Source: Dehalococcoidia bacterium
Lineage (GTDB): Bacteria; Chloroflexota; Dehalococcoidia; SM23-28-2; HRBIN24
Reading direction: 5' to 3'
Assembly: GCA_025062275.1 (NCBI GenBank)
Contig: JANXAP010000018.1
Span: 180,216-244,215, forward strand
DNA length: 64,000 nucleotides
Made by a program: the position numbers and the translations under genes. The notes under the pieces were generated by a model. That model was not told the DNA's origin. It did no database searches and saw only the letters and a program-made list of their open reading frames with translations. Positions 33,602-42,814 of this stretch are shown in pieces (the stretch's first letter is position 1; the number at the start of each line of letters is the position of its first letter).

Positions 33602-34948
33602 ATGCCCACGGAGCGCGCCCAGGGCTGGGGACTCTTGGCCAGCGTCAATCTGATGTTCCTGTCCCAGGTGGCATCTTACGGGCTGGCCTTCGTGGTGCGC
33701 GCGGTGCTGGCCCAGGCCCTGGGGGACGAGGGGCTGGGCACCTACTCCCTGTTCTACACCTCGGTGCTGGTGGCGGCAGGACTGGCTAACCTGGGGGTGG
33801 GGCCGGCCAGCGTCTTCTATCTGAACCGCGGCGCCTACTCGCTGGAGCGGCTCCTAGGCGGCGCGACCTTCCTTTGGGCTTCGGTGGCTGTCCTGTGGGC
33901 GCTGGGGGTGGCCCTCTTCGGCGTGTTGTACGGCCCCGATGCCTTCGTCAGCGGCCGTGCCTTCTGGCTCTACGCCCCTGCTGTGCCAGCGGTGGTGGCC
34001 TACCTGTTTCTGGTCGCCTTTCTGCAGGGACAGCACCGCTTCGGAGCCATCTTCCTCGCCGGCGCTTCCCAGGGGGTGTCGTCGGTAGCCTCTTTGGGGA
34101 CGCTGTGGGCGCTGGGGCGCCTCGACCTGTTCGGCGCCGTGGCCTCCTGGGTGGGGTCCTTCGTCCTGGCCGATGCGATAGCCTTTGTGCTTCTGCGACC
34201 CTGGCGTCTCCACTGGCGGGAGGTCATCCAGAGGCCCTGGCAGGCCCTGCGAGACCAGATTCGTTATGGTGTCCAGGGACAGCTGGGGAACCTGGCCCAG
34301 CTCCTCAATTACCGGCTGGACCATTACCTGGTGGGCGCCTTCGCCGGGCGGGCTGCCGTGGGCCACTACACGGTGGCCGTGGGCCTGGCCGAGAGCCTCT
34401 GGTGGCTGGCTAGCGCCGTCTCGTATGTGCTTCTGCCACGCCTGTCGGGCATGGGGCAGCGGGAGGCGGCGGCCCTGGCCCAGGCGGGAGCGCGCAACAC
34501 CTTTCTGGTCAGTCTGCTGGGTGCCGTCGCCCTGGCCGGCCTCTCGCCGGTGCTGGTCACCGTCGTCTTCGGCAGCGAGTTCCGGGCGTCGGTGCTGCCT
34601 TTGGCCCTCTTGCTGCCGGGGGCTCTGGCCAATGGCGTGACCATCGTCCTGGGCTCATACCTCTACAGCCGTGGCCGACCCCTCTACCAGACGGGGGCGG
34701 TGCTGGTGGCCCTGCTGGCCACGGTCGTCCTGGACTTGGCCCTCATCCCCTGGCTGGAGGTGCCAGGGGCGGCCATCGCTTCCTCCCTGGCATATAACAC
34801 TGGGCTGGCAGCTGCACTCTACTTCTACAGGAGAGTCTCCGGCCGCTCCCTCTCAGACCTGCTAGGCCCCAGCGCCGGTGACCTGGAGATGATGCGAGAG
34901 CTGTGGCTGGCGCTGTGGAGACGGTTGCGGGCGCGGCCGGAGCCGTGA
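33602..34948 (+). CDS. Polysaccharide/oligosaccharide flippase (Wzx/MATE-like)
   Basis: 448 residues, about 12-14 membrane helices. The N-terminal block SQVASYGLAFVVRAVLAQALGDEGLGTYSLFYTS is typical of the polysaccharide biosynthesis exporters, which flip lipid-linked glycans. ATG 33602 follows GGGAGGCGTC. It is not in a glycan gene cluster here, being followed by an unrelated ADP-ribosylglycohydrolase, so the substrate cannot be guessed. MurJ-like lipid II flippases share the fold; the sequence looks closer to Wzx. Confidence 0.82.
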   Translation: MPTERAQGWGLLASVNLMFLSQVASYGLAFVVRAVLAQALGDEGLGTYSLFYTSVLVAAGLANLGVGPASVFYLNRGAYSLERLLGGATFLWASVAVLWALGVALFGVLYGPDAFVSGRAFWLYAPAVPAVVAYLFLVAFLQGQHRFGAIFLAGASQGVSSVASLGTLWALGRLDLFGAVASWVGSFVLADAIAFVLLRPWRLHWREVIQRPWQALRDQIRYGVQGQLGNLAQLLNYRLDHYLVGAFAGRAAVGHYTVAVGLAESLWWLASAVSYVLLPRLSGMGQREAAALAQAGARNTFLVSLLGAVALAGLSPVLVTVVFGSEFRASVLPLALLLPGALANGVTIVLGSYLYSRGRPLYQTGAVLVALLATVVLDLALIPWLEVPGAAIASSLAYNTGLAAALYFYRRVSGRSLSDLLGPSAGDLEMMRELWLALWRRLRARPEP

Positions 34949-34992
34949 GGGGGGCCTTCGGCCGCAATGAAGGCTCCGCCATGGGAGGAGAT

Positions 34993-35910
34993 ATGCAGAC
35001 GGACAGGCTGCGCCGTTTCCAGGGCTGCCTGGTGGGGCTGGCGGTGGGAGATGCTCTGGGCATGCCAGTGGAGGGGTTACCGAGACACGAGATAAGGCAG
35101 CGCTACGGCGTCCTGAGGGAGATGGTGGACGGCTGGCTGCCAGCCGGCTCCACCACCGACGACACCGCTCAGGCCCTCGCCCTGGCCGAGAGCCTGGCCG
35201 AGGTGGGGCATTTCGATGCCGACGACTTCGTGGTGCGCCTCCTGACATGGTTCCGTGGCAACCCGCCCGACGTGGGCGTCCATACCCGCCGCGTGCTGGA
35301 GCTGATCGACCAAGGGGTACACTGGCGCGAGGCCGTCGAGCGGGTGGAGATGCAGCATGCCCCCTTCACTGCCGGCAACGGCTCCCTGATGCGCTGCGCG
35401 CCCATCGCCCTGCGCTATTATCGCGATGTCGACGCCGTCATCGGCTACAGCCACGAGCAGTCCCGGGTCACCCACCCCAACCACCTGGCGCGGGCTGCCT
35501 GCGCCTTCTTCAATGTGGTGCTGGCGCGTGTGCTAAGGGGCGAGGACAGGGAAGCGGCGGTAGGCTACGCCATGGAGGTCCTCTCTCACTCGCCAGCCGA
35601 GCTGCTGGAGCGGGTGTGGTCGGTGCCCTTCAAGGACGAGGACGAAGTGGGCACCAGCGGGTTCGTGCTGGACACCCTCGAGTGTGCCCTGTGGGCCTGG
35701 TGGCACCATGACAGCTTCTACGATGCCCTGGTGGCGGTGGTGAACCTGGGGGGTGATGCCGACACTAACGGCGCTGTAGCCGGTGCCCTGGTGGGCGCCC
35801 ACCTGGGGCTGGAGGCGGTGCCGGGCCTGTGGGCGAGCCGCGTGCCCGACGTGCCCCGCTGCCTGGAGCTGGCCGAACGCCTCTTCCGCCTGGCCGAGGC
35901 CGGCAGCTAG
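34993..35910 (+). CDS. ADP-ribosylglycohydrolase family protein
   Basis: About 305 residues; ATG 34993 follows GGAGGAGAT closely, and an ATG at 34981 is an alternative. Motifs are FQGCLVGLAVGDALGMPVEGL, the metal-binding TTDDTAQALAL, NGSLMRCAPIAL, and VNLGGDADTNGAVAGALVGAHLG. The acidic residues in TTDD and GGDADT bind two Mg ions. These enzymes remove ADP-ribose from proteins or small molecules; DraG, which reactivates nitrogenase reductase, is the classic member, but there are no nif genes here. The stop codon shares CTAG with the convergent HAD gene. Confidence 0.88.
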   Translation: MQTDRLRRFQGCLVGLAVGDALGMPVEGLPRHEIRQRYGVLREMVDGWLPAGSTTDDTAQALALAESLAEVGHFDADDFVVRLLTWFRGNPPDVGVHTRRVLELIDQGVHWREAVERVEMQHAPFTAGNGSLMRCAPIALRYYRDVDAVIGYSHEQSRVTHPNHLARAACAFFNVVLARVLRGEDREAAVGYAMEVLSHSPAELLERVWSVPFKDEDEVGTSGFVLDTLECALWAWWHHDSFYDALVAVVNLGGDADTNGAVAGALVGAHLGLEAVPGLWASRVPDVPRCLELAERLFRLAEAGS

Positions 35911-36518
35911 ACGTCCACCCCCAGGCCCCGCAGGGCGGCCACGGTGGTGGGGACGTCGCCGCGGTGGAGGACGGCATGGAAGCCCGCCTGTCGCGCTCCC
36001 TGCACGTTCTGCAGCAGGTCATCGATGTGCAGGCAGCGCTGAGGAGGCACGCCCATGCGCTCGGCGGCGGTGAGGAAGATGCGCGGGTCGGGCTTGGCTA
36101 TGCCCACTCGCGCCGAATTGACCACCACCTCGAACAGGTCGGCGATGCCGTTGGCGGCCAGCAGATCCCGCTCGAGACGGGGGGTGGAGTTGGAGATGAG
36201 GCCCACCCGGTAGCGGCCACGCAGCTTCCGCACCAGGTCCAGCATCTCCTCGTCCAGTTGCCGCCAGACGATCTGCCACTCTTGAGTGATGCCCTCGATG
36301 GGGCGGCCGGCCATCTCCTCCAGCTTGCGCAGGACGGCCCGCAGCCACTCCTCCTCGGGGAGGCGGCCCGTCTCGGCCTCGACCCATTCGGGGATGCCGT
36401 ATAGGGCGTCCAGCAGGCCGCCCCGAGGGAGTCCATACTTCTCTTCCAGGGCGCGGGTGTGCTCCCGGTCCAGCCTGGCTATGACGCCGCCGAAGTCGAA
36501 GAACACTGCCTCGATCAT
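35907..36518 (-). CDS. HAD-superfamily hydrolase
   Basis: 203 residues. The nucleophile region AVFFDFGGVIA has DFGGV, followed by LISNSTPR (motif II), AKPDPRIFL (motif III lysine) and CLHIDDLLQNV (motif IV, acidic pair). A small helical cap is inserted after the first motif. It is of the haloacid dehalogenase-like/epoxide hydrolase N-terminal type that hydrolyses small phosphate esters. The substrate is unknown. It follows nadE on the same strand by 46 nt. Confidence 0.85.
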   Translation of the reverse strand: MIEAVFFDFGGVIARLDREHTRALEEKYGLPRGGLLDALYGIPEWVEAETGRLPEEEWLRAVLRKLEEMAGRPIEGITQEWQIVWRQLDEEMLDLVRKLRGRYRVGLISNSTPRLERDLLAANGIADLFEVVVNSARVGIAKPDPRIFLTAAERMGVPPQRCLHIDDLLQNVQGARQAGFHAVLHRGDVPTTVAALRGLGVDV

Positions 36519-36564
36519 TCCGCTTACGATGATGTCAGCCCTTCGCCCACTTCGTCCAGGGGTC

Positions 36565-38307
36565 TCAGTAGGCCTGGTAACGGTGGGCGATGGGCAGCCG
36601 CCAGTCGCGCCCGAAGGCGCGGGGCGTTATCTTGATGCCCGGGGGCGCCTGCCTGCGCTTGTATTCGTTGCGGTCCACCATGCGCAGGACGCGGGCCACG
36701 GTCTCGTAATCGTAGCCCAGGGCCACGATCTCCTCGATGCTCTTCTCCTGCTCGACATAGGCCTCCAGGATGCCGTCCAGGACGTCGTAAGGGGGAAGGG
36801 TGTCCTGGTCCACCTGGCCGGGCTTCAGCTCGGCGGATGGGGGCTTAGTGAACACCTCCTCGGGTATCACGGGCGAGACGGAGTTGCGGTAGCGGGCCAG
36901 GCGGTAGACCAGCGTCTTGGGCACGTCCTTGATGACCGCGAAGCCGCCGGCCATGTCCCCGTAAAGGGTGGCGTAGCCGGTGGCCAGCTCCGACTTGTTG
37001 CCGCAGGTAAGCACCAGGGCGCCGAACTTGTTGGACAGGGCCATGATGATGTTGCCGCGGATGCGGGCCTGGACGTTTTCCTCGGCTACCCCAGGCTCGG
37101 TGCCGGCGAAGGCGGGCGCCAGCATGTCCAGATAGGCCTGGTGGGCCGGCTCGATGGGAATGATCAGGAAGCGGATGCCCAGGTTCTGGGCCAACGCCTT
37201 GGCATCGCGAATGGAGCCCTCCGACGAATAGCGCGAGGGCATGCTGACTCCGGTGACGTTCTCGGCCCCCAGGGCGTCAGCGGCAATGCAGGTCACCAGG
37301 CTGGAGTCTATACCCCCTGACATAGCCACCAGCGCCTGACGGAAGCCCGTCTTGGTCACGTAGTCGCGGGTGCCCAGCACCAGCGCCTGGTAGACCTCGG
37401 CCTCGCCATCGGGCGCCGGGGCGATACGCGTCTCCAGGGGCGGCTTGTCTTTCACGAAGGGCTCCGACGACAGGTGGTGGGTGGGCACCTGCAGGTCCGC
37501 CTGACGCCGTTCCCGCCGACGACGCGGGTCGTGCAGGCGCATGCGCACCACCTCGGCCACGTTCAGGTCGCACACCAGCAGCTCCTCCTGGAACATGGCC
37601 GCTCGCGCCAGCAGGTGCCCCTGGGCGTCCAGGACCATGCTGCCGCCGTCGAACACCAGCTCGTCCTGCCCCCCCACCTGGTTTACATAACAGACCGCCA
37701 CGCCGTAGTCGGAGGCGCGGGTGGCCAGCATCTGCTGGCGGAAGAGCCGCTTGGCCCGGTGGTAGGGAGAGCCGTTGATGTTGACGATGACCTGGGCGCC
37801 CGCCAGGGCCTGGCTGCGGGTAGGGTCGCCAGGATACCAGATGTCCTCGCAGATGCTCACGCCCACTGCCACGCCTGCCACGGTGAACACGGGCGACTCG
37901 CGCCCGGCCTGGAAGTAGCGCTCCTCGTCGAACACCCCGTAGTTGGGCAGGTGCTGCTTGTGGTAGACGGCCGCCAGGCGGCCGTCGTGGATGATGGCGG
38001 CGGCGTTGTAAATGTCGTCGTCCAGCTCGCCCCGTCCGGCTGGATGGTCCACGAAGCCCACCACGGCGGTGATGCCGCGGCAACCAGCTACCACCTCCTG
38101 CAGGGCCTCCAGGTTGTCGCGCACGAAGCGCGGGCGCAGCAACAGGTCCTCCGGCGGGTAGCCGGTGATGGCCAGCTCGTGGAAGGCGACGATGTCCACC
38201 CCGAGGCGACGGGCCTCGTCCACGTAGCGCAGGATCTTGCGGACGTTGCCATCCAGGTCGCCGACGGTGGTGTTTATCTGGGCCAGCCCGATGCGAAGGC
38301 TGCGCAA
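36565..38307 (-). CDS. nadE: Glutamine-dependent NAD+ synthetase
   Basis: About 580 residues. The N-terminal nitrilase-type glutaminase domain shows the Glu in AFHELAITGYPPEDLL, the Lys in HKQHLPNYGVFDEERYF and the Cys in GVSICEDIWYPG. The C-terminal synthetase domain has the PP-loop SGGIDSSLVTCIAADALG and later FAVIKDVPKTLVYRLARY. It turns nicotinate adenine dinucleotide into NAD+ with ATP. The start is TTG 38307, seven bases after GAGGGGGAG; the frame continues upstream to an ATG at 38358, which lacks a ribosome site. Confidence 0.94.
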   Translation of the reverse strand: MRSLRIGLAQINTTVGDLDGNVRKILRYVDEARRLGVDIVAFHELAITGYPPEDLLLRPRFVRDNLEALQEVVAGCRGITAVVGFVDHPAGRGELDDDIYNAAAIIHDGRLAAVYHKQHLPNYGVFDEERYFQAGRESPVFTVAGVAVGVSICEDIWYPGDPTRSQALAGAQVIVNINGSPYHRAKRLFRQQMLATRASDYGVAVCYVNQVGGQDELVFDGGSMVLDAQGHLLARAAMFQEELLVCDLNVAEVVRMRLHDPRRRRERRQADLQVPTHHLSSEPFVKDKPPLETRIAPAPDGEAEVYQALVLGTRDYVTKTGFRQALVAMSGGIDSSLVTCIAADALGAENVTGVSMPSRYSSEGSIRDAKALAQNLGIRFLIIPIEPAHQAYLDMLAPAFAGTEPGVAEENVQARIRGNIIMALSNKFGALVLTCGNKSELATGYATLYGDMAGGFAVIKDVPKTLVYRLARYRNSVSPVIPEEVFTKPPSAELKPGQVDQDTLPPYDVLDGILEAYVEQEKSIEEIVALGYDYETVARVLRMVDRNEYKRRQAPPGIKITPRAFGRDWRLPIAHRYQAY

Positions 38308-38441
38308 AGCTCTCCCCCTCGCTGTCCCAAAGGTAGCATCGGCCCGCCTCCCGGTCAATTTGATGGGGGAACCGCCAGGCCCGACCCGACGTATAGACCG
38401 GTGGGGCGAATGGTGATAGCCTTCACGATGGGAGTGGCGGT

Positions 38442-39464
38442 GTGAGGAAGCTGCTGGCGGTATCCCTGCTGTTCGTTGCCTTCCTGGCAGCTGCCTGCGG
38501 CGGTGGCCAGGAAGCCCCCGACCCCAGCGATCCCGGCTTCTGGCGCGTGACCTTGCGCCAGGCCGACGTCTCGCCGGTGCTGGTGAACCATGCGCTGGCG
38601 GTAGGCGAGAACCGCCTGCAGGTGGGCCTGCTGGACCGTCAGCAGTCGCCGATCCTGGGCGCCCTCGTTCGGTTCCAGCTCTACGACCTCAACGGCGAGG
38701 CGCCGGCCCGCCTGGCTGAGGCCGAGGCGCGCTATGTCTCCCTGCAGCGGGGCTTCGTGGACGAGGAGCGTCACGAGCACATCCACCTGGGAGAGAGCGG
38801 TGTCTATGTCGCCGAGTTCACCTTCGAAGCGCCCGGCAACTACGGTCTGGCCATCTCCGGGACCCTGGCCGATGGCAAGCGTTTCGGCCCCCTTCCCTAT
38901 GTGTTCAATGTTCTGGAGCGCACGCCCGAGCCTATGGTGGGAGACCCGGCGCCCCCCAGCCGTCAGCCGACCATCGCCCAGGTGGGCGACATCGAGCAGC
39001 TGACCACCGACCTGGATCCCGTCCCCGACTTCTACACCATGACGGTGGCTGAGGCGGTGCGCTCCGGCCGGCCTACGGTCGTCGCCTTCACCACGCCTGC
39101 CTTCTGTCAGAGCCAGATCTGCGGGCCGGTGCTGGACAGCGTGGTCAAGCCTCTGTACGAGCGCTACCGCGGTCAGGCCAACTTCATCCACATCGAGCCT
39201 TACCGGCTGCAGGAGGCCAGGGAGGGCATCGGTCTCTGCCCGGTGCCCGTCTTCAACCGCGAGATGGCCCGTCAGGGCCAGGGGGTGGGCAGGTGTCCGG
39301 CGGTGCCTGCCGAGCAGCTCCCGCCCGCCAACGAGAGCTGGAACCTGGAGACGGAGCCCTGGGTGTTCGTCATCGACCGTCAGGGACGCGTTGCAGCGAA
39401 GTTCGAGGGCATCGTCTCTGCCGAGGAGGTGGAGGCCGCCCTGCGGGCCGTCCTGGGTCGCTGA
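38442..39464 (+). CDS. Lipoprotein with thioredoxin-like domain
   Basis: 340 residues from GTG 38442. The signal peptide LLAVSLLFVAFLAAAC ends in a lipobox, followed by GGGQEAPDPSD. The middle part (about residues 40-165) looks like an immunoglobulin-like beta domain (YVAEFTFEAPGNYGLAISG). The C-terminal thioredoxin-fold domain begins GRPTVVAFTTPAFCQSQICGPVLD and ends with WVFVIDRQGRVAAKFEG. The CxxxxC pair in place of CxxC recalls SCO-like copper chaperones or disulfide proteins. It stands between divergent nadE and xdhC. Its redox partner is unknown. Confidence 0.8.
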   Translation: MRKLLAVSLLFVAFLAAACGGGQEAPDPSDPGFWRVTLRQADVSPVLVNHALAVGENRLQVGLLDRQQSPILGALVRFQLYDLNGEAPARLAEAEARYVSLQRGFVDEERHEHIHLGESGVYVAEFTFEAPGNYGLAISGTLADGKRFGPLPYVFNVLERTPEPMVGDPAPPSRQPTIAQVGDIEQLTTDLDPVPDFYTMTVAEAVRSGRPTVVAFTTPAFCQSQICGPVLDSVVKPLYERYRGQANFIHIEPYRLQEAREGIGLCPVPVFNREMARQGQGVGRCPAVPAEQLPPANESWNLETEPWVFVIDRQGRVAAKFEGIVSAEEVEAALRAVLGR

Positions 39465-39514
39465 CGCCCCGCACAGGGCACCCGACTGCCGCCTTCGGGC
39501 ACGGGCGTTGGCGC

Positions 39515-39520
39515 TATAAT
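39515..39520 (+). promoter_or_regulatory. Putative -10 box TATAAT for xdhC/coxI
   Basis: A perfect TATAAT followed by TGG, 33 nt before the ATG. No clear -35. Confidence 0.5.
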
Positions 39521-39553
39521 TGGACGTGCAGCGCACCGAGAGGGGGTAAAGGC

Positions 39554-40648
39554 ATGCTGGCCCACGAGACGCGGCAGGTGCTGGAGGCGGCGCGGCAGGC
39601 CTGGTCCCAGGGGCGTCGGGTGGCCCTGGCCACTGTGGTCCGGGTCTACGGCTCCGCCTACCGTCGCGAGGGTGCCAAGATGCTGGCTCACGAGGACGGC
39701 TCCACCACCTGCATGATCTCCGGCGGCTGTCTCGAGCCAGAGGTGGTGGAGGTGGCCAGAGGCGTGCTGACCAGCGGGTCTCCGCGTCTCGTGCGCTACG
39801 ATCTGGACGAAGACGTCATGTGGGGACTGGGGCTGGGCTGCGGCGGCTCCGTGGAGGTGTACATCGAGCCTCTCGAGGAGGGGTCCCTGCTGGCCCGGTG
39901 GCTGGAGCTGCAGGCCGAGGGAGAAAGTGCCGTCCTGGTCACCGCCATCGAGGGCGGCGCCGGGCGGCTGCTGCTGCGGGAGGACGGCCCGCCCGAGGGG
40001 GAGCTGTCGCCCGAGGGGCTGACTCAGGCGGCCCTGGAGGCGGCCGCCGCGTTGCTGGACGAGTCGTCGCCCCGGGCACGTCTGCAGACGGTGGACGGCG
40101 CCCGGGTCTTTCTGGACGTGAGCGTGCCGCCGCCGGAACTGGTGGTCTTCGGCGCCGGGCATGATGCCATCCCCCTGGTGGCCCAGGCCCTGGGCCTGGG
40201 GATGCGGGTCACAGTGGTGGACCCCCGCCCTGCCTACGCCACGGCCGAGCGCTTTCCGGGTGCCCGCATCGTCCTGGCCCATCCCCAGGACTTGCCCGAG
40301 CGGGTGCGTCTCACCCGCCACTCCTATGTGGTGATCATGAACCACCACCTGCAGCGCGACCAGGCCTGCCTGGCCTATGTCTTGGATTCGCCAGCGCCTT
40401 ACATCGGCGTGCTGGGCCCCCGAAGCCGCTTCGAGCGGTTGCTGGAGGGGCTGGCCAGGGAAGGCCGCCAGATAACGCCCGAGGCGCTGGCGCGGGTCCG
40501 CAGCCCGGTGGGGCTGGACATCGGTGCCGAGGCCCCTGAAGAGGTGGCCGTCAGCATCCTGGCCGAGGTGCTGGCAGCGCAGAGGGGCTTTTCGGGCGGG
40601 CCGCTGCGGGAACGCCAGGGCCGCATCCATCAGCCCCAGCGTGCCTGA
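39554..40648 (+). CDS. XdhC/CoxI-family molybdenum-enzyme maturation factor
   Basis: 364 residues. The N-terminal XdhC_CoxI domain has ALATVVRVYGSAYRREGAKML and MISGGCLEPEVVEVAR, plus GLGLGCGGSVEVYIEPL. The C-terminal Rossmann domain starts PPELVVFGAGHDAIPLV and has VVDPRPAYATAERFPGA, HSYVVIMNHHLQRD and PYIGVLGPRSRF. Such proteins bind molybdenum cofactor and help its sulfuration before insertion into xanthine dehydrogenase/CO dehydrogenase-type enzymes. It is convergent with, and only 4 nt from, the coxSLMDE cluster it probably serves. ATG 39554 follows AGGGGGTAAAGGC. Confidence 0.9.
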   Translation: MLAHETRQVLEAARQAWSQGRRVALATVVRVYGSAYRREGAKMLAHEDGSTTCMISGGCLEPEVVEVARGVLTSGSPRLVRYDLDEDVMWGLGLGCGGSVEVYIEPLEEGSLLARWLELQAEGESAVLVTAIEGGAGRLLLREDGPPEGELSPEGLTQAALEAAAALLDESSPRARLQTVDGARVFLDVSVPPPELVVFGAGHDAIPLVAQALGLGMRVTVVDPRPAYATAERFPGARIVLAHPQDLPERVRLTRHSYVVIMNHHLQRDQACLAYVLDSPAPYIGVLGPRSRFERLLEGLAREGRQITPEALARVRSPVGLDIGAEAPEEVAVSILAEVLAAQRGFSGGPLRERQGRIHQPQRA

Positions 40649-40652
40649 CGCA

Positions 40653-41834
40653 TCAGGGCGCCGCCGACCGGTTGGCCCCGGCCCGGCGGGGCGCCCTAGT
40701 GGCGGGGAGCTCTTTCAGACGATACGCCAGCGCCTCCAGGCTGGCCAGGCTGTCGGCGGGCAGGAAGTCGTCCACGTAGGGCAGGGCCGCCTGCATCCCC
40801 CGTGTCAGAGGCTGGTAGCCGGGAAGCCCCAGCAACGGGTTCAGCCACAGCAGGCGGTGGCAGCGCTTCTGAAGGCGCTCCATCTCTGCCGCCAGCAGCT
40901 CCGGCTGGCCCTGGTCCCAGCCGTCGCTGATGATGATCACCACCGCGCCCCGCCCCAGCACCCGCTTGCCCCAGTGGCGGTTGAAGGCATGGAGGCACTG
41001 GCCTATGCGCGTCCCGCCCGACCAGTCCGGCACTGTGCGCCCCATCTCAGCCAGGGCCAGGTCGGGGTCGCGCAGGGCCATCAGCGGGGTGACGCGGGTG
41101 AGGCGGCTGCCGAACAGGAACGCTTCCAGGGGCTGGCCGCTGCGGGCCAGGGCGTGCAGAAAGAGGAGGAGCATACGAGTGTAGCGCTCCATGGAGCCGG
41201 AGATATCGGCCAGGACTACCAGCCGTCGCGGCCTGGGCGAAGGCTCTCGCCAGGCCAGCGGCAACGGCTCCCCGCCATAGCGAAGGCTGCGCCGCAGGGT
41301 GCGGCGCAGGTCGGGACGGCCCGAACGTCTGGCAGGGTGCAGTCGACGGCTGCGGCGGAGCGGCAGCGACCAGCGCAGGCCTCGCACCAGGCGGGCCAGC
41401 AGCTCCAGCTCCTCCGGTGTACACTCATCGAAGCGGCGGCGGCGCAGGACTTCCAGAGGACTGTAGCTGAAGGAGCGGTCAGCCAGGGGCGGCCCCCCGT
41501 CCTCCTGCTCCACGTGGCGAGGAGGGACCAGCGGAGCCTGGCCCGGCAGGGGACGGCTCGGGCCGGGACTCCACGCGTCGTTCGCTCCCTCTGTCGGGGC
41601 ATCTCTCAGGCCCTGCCCGAAGAAGCGGTCGAAGAGGCGTTCGAAGGTGACGATGTCCTCCTGACGACATACCAGAGTGGAGCGGGCAGCCAGACGGAAG
41701 GTCTCGCGGTCCAGGTCAGGGAGGAGCTCCAGGGCACGGGCCAGGGCCGTCACCTGATCGGTGGTGACCGACACCCCTTCCTGGCGCAGGGCGCGAGCGA
41801 AGCGCACCAGCTGGGCGAGGGGGTCGCCGGCCAT
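40653..41834 (-). CDS. coxE: CoxE-like VWA-domain protein
   Basis: 393 residues. The C-terminal VWA domain contains the metal-ion site VVLADISGSMERY (DxSGS), then TRIGQCLHAF and VVIIISDGWDQGQ. The N-terminal region (LVRFARALRQEGVSVTTDQV) is the conserved start of CoxE/YeaD-type proteins. With the AAA ATPase CoxD, CoxE is needed for maturation of the Cu-S-Mo site of CO dehydrogenase in studied bacteria. Its ATG lies 1 nt past the coxD stop, so the two are coupled. Confidence 0.88.
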   Translation of the reverse strand: MAGDPLAQLVRFARALRQEGVSVTTDQVTALARALELLPDLDRETFRLAARSTLVCRQEDIVTFERLFDRFFGQGLRDAPTEGANDAWSPGPSRPLPGQAPLVPPRHVEQEDGGPPLADRSFSYSPLEVLRRRRFDECTPEELELLARLVRGLRWSLPLRRSRRLHPARRSGRPDLRRTLRRSLRYGGEPLPLAWREPSPRPRRLVVLADISGSMERYTRMLLLFLHALARSGQPLEAFLFGSRLTRVTPLMALRDPDLALAEMGRTVPDWSGGTRIGQCLHAFNRHWGKRVLGRGAVVIIISDGWDQGQPELLAAEMERLQKRCHRLLWLNPLLGLPGYQPLTRGMQAALPYVDDFLPADSLASLEALAYRLKELPATRAPRRAGANRSAAP

Positions 41835-41835
41835 T

Positions 41836-42771
41836 TCAGGACAGGGCCTCGGGACGGGCGAGTGCCCGCTCCAGCAGGCCCTGCTTCAGCTCCTCCTTCA
41901 CCCGCTGCAGGTCGTCGTGGTACTTGAGCAGGGTGCCCAGGGTCTCCTCTACCAGGGCAGTGGTCAGGGTGCCGCTGTCCAGGGCCAGCAACGCCGCCGC
42001 CCAGTCCAGCGTCTCGGCCACCCCGGGGGCCTTGTAAAGGTCCAGCTCGCGCACTGCCTGAGCGAAGGCTACGACCTGCCTGGCCAGACGCTCCGGCGCC
42101 CCAGGGACCTTGGCCAGCACGATAGCGTACTCCTTCTCAAAGGAGGGGTAATCTATCCAGCAGTAGAGGCAGCGTCGCTTCAGGGCGTCGTGCACCTCGC
42201 GGGTGCGGTTGGAGGTGACCACCGCCACTGGCGGCACCTGGGCGCGAATCGTCCCTAGCTCGGGCACCGTCACCTGCCAGTCGCCCAGCAGCTCCAGCAG
42301 GAAGGCCTCGAACTCCTCGTCGGCCCTGTCCAGCTCGTCGATGAGCAGCACGGGGGCCTGACCATCGCTGGCCTCCAGTGCCTGTAGCAGGGGGCGTCTC
42401 AGCAGGAACTCGGGGCTGAAAATGTGGCGACGGATGCGCTCGCGGTCCCGCTCGCCGGCCGCCTCCAGCAGACGCACCTCCAAGAGCTGACGGGCGTAGT
42501 CCCACTCGTAGACGGCGCTCTGGAGGTCCAGGCCCTCGTAGCACTGGAGGCGGATGAGGCGAGTGCCCAGGGCTTGGGCGAGGGCCAGGGCCACGGCGGT
42601 CTTGCCCACGCCCGGCTGCCCCTCCAGGAAGAGGGGCCGTTCCAGCTTCAGGGCCAGGTAGATGGGCACTGCCAGGGATCGGTCAGCGATGTAGCCCACC
42701 GACTCCAGGGCAGCTGCCACCTCGTCCGGAGAGGCGAAACGATCGCCGGGGCGCAGGACGTGACCCTCCAT
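41836..42771 (-). CDS. coxD: CoxD-like MoxR AAA+ ATPase
   Basis: 311 residues. It has Walker A FLEGQPGVGKTAVA, Walker B APVLLIDELDRADEEFEAFLLELL, sensor 1 VVTSNRTREVHDALKRRCLYCWIDYP and a MoxR-type layout. It is proposed to remodel CoxL during cofactor assembly together with CoxE. The ATG 42771 is just 9 nt from a CATAAT -10-like box, so the message may be leaderless. The frame opens three codons earlier at a TTG. It is separated from coxM by a strong hairpin. Confidence 0.88.
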   Translation of the reverse strand: MEGHVLRPGDRFASPDEVAAALESVGYIADRSLAVPIYLALKLERPLFLEGQPGVGKTAVALALAQALGTRLIRLQCYEGLDLQSAVYEWDYARQLLEVRLLEAAGERDRERIRRHIFSPEFLLRRPLLQALEASDGQAPVLLIDELDRADEEFEAFLLELLGDWQVTVPELGTIRAQVPPVAVVTSNRTREVHDALKRRCLYCWIDYPSFEKEYAIVLAKVPGAPERLARQVVAFAQAVRELDLYKAPGVAETLDWAAALLALDSGTLTTALVEETLGTLLKYHDDLQRVKEELKQGLLERALARPEALS

Positions 42772-42779
42772 ACACCCCA

Positions 42780-42785
42780 ATTATG
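42780..42785 (-). promoter_or_regulatory. Putative -10 box CATAAT for coxDE
   Basis: Minus-strand CATAAT followed by TGGGG, ending 9 nt before the coxD ATG; predicted transcription would begin at or within 1-3 nt of the start codon. No -35 is clear. Confidence 0.4.
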
Positions 42786-42814
42786 GCACAGGGGCCTCGG
42801 GGGGCCACAGGGCC

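Noticed and set aside
34981..35910. ADP-ribosylglycohydrolase as DraG of nitrogen fixation
   Set aside because: Motifs fit the family, but there are no nitrogenase or draT genes in the window, so the specific role is not supported.
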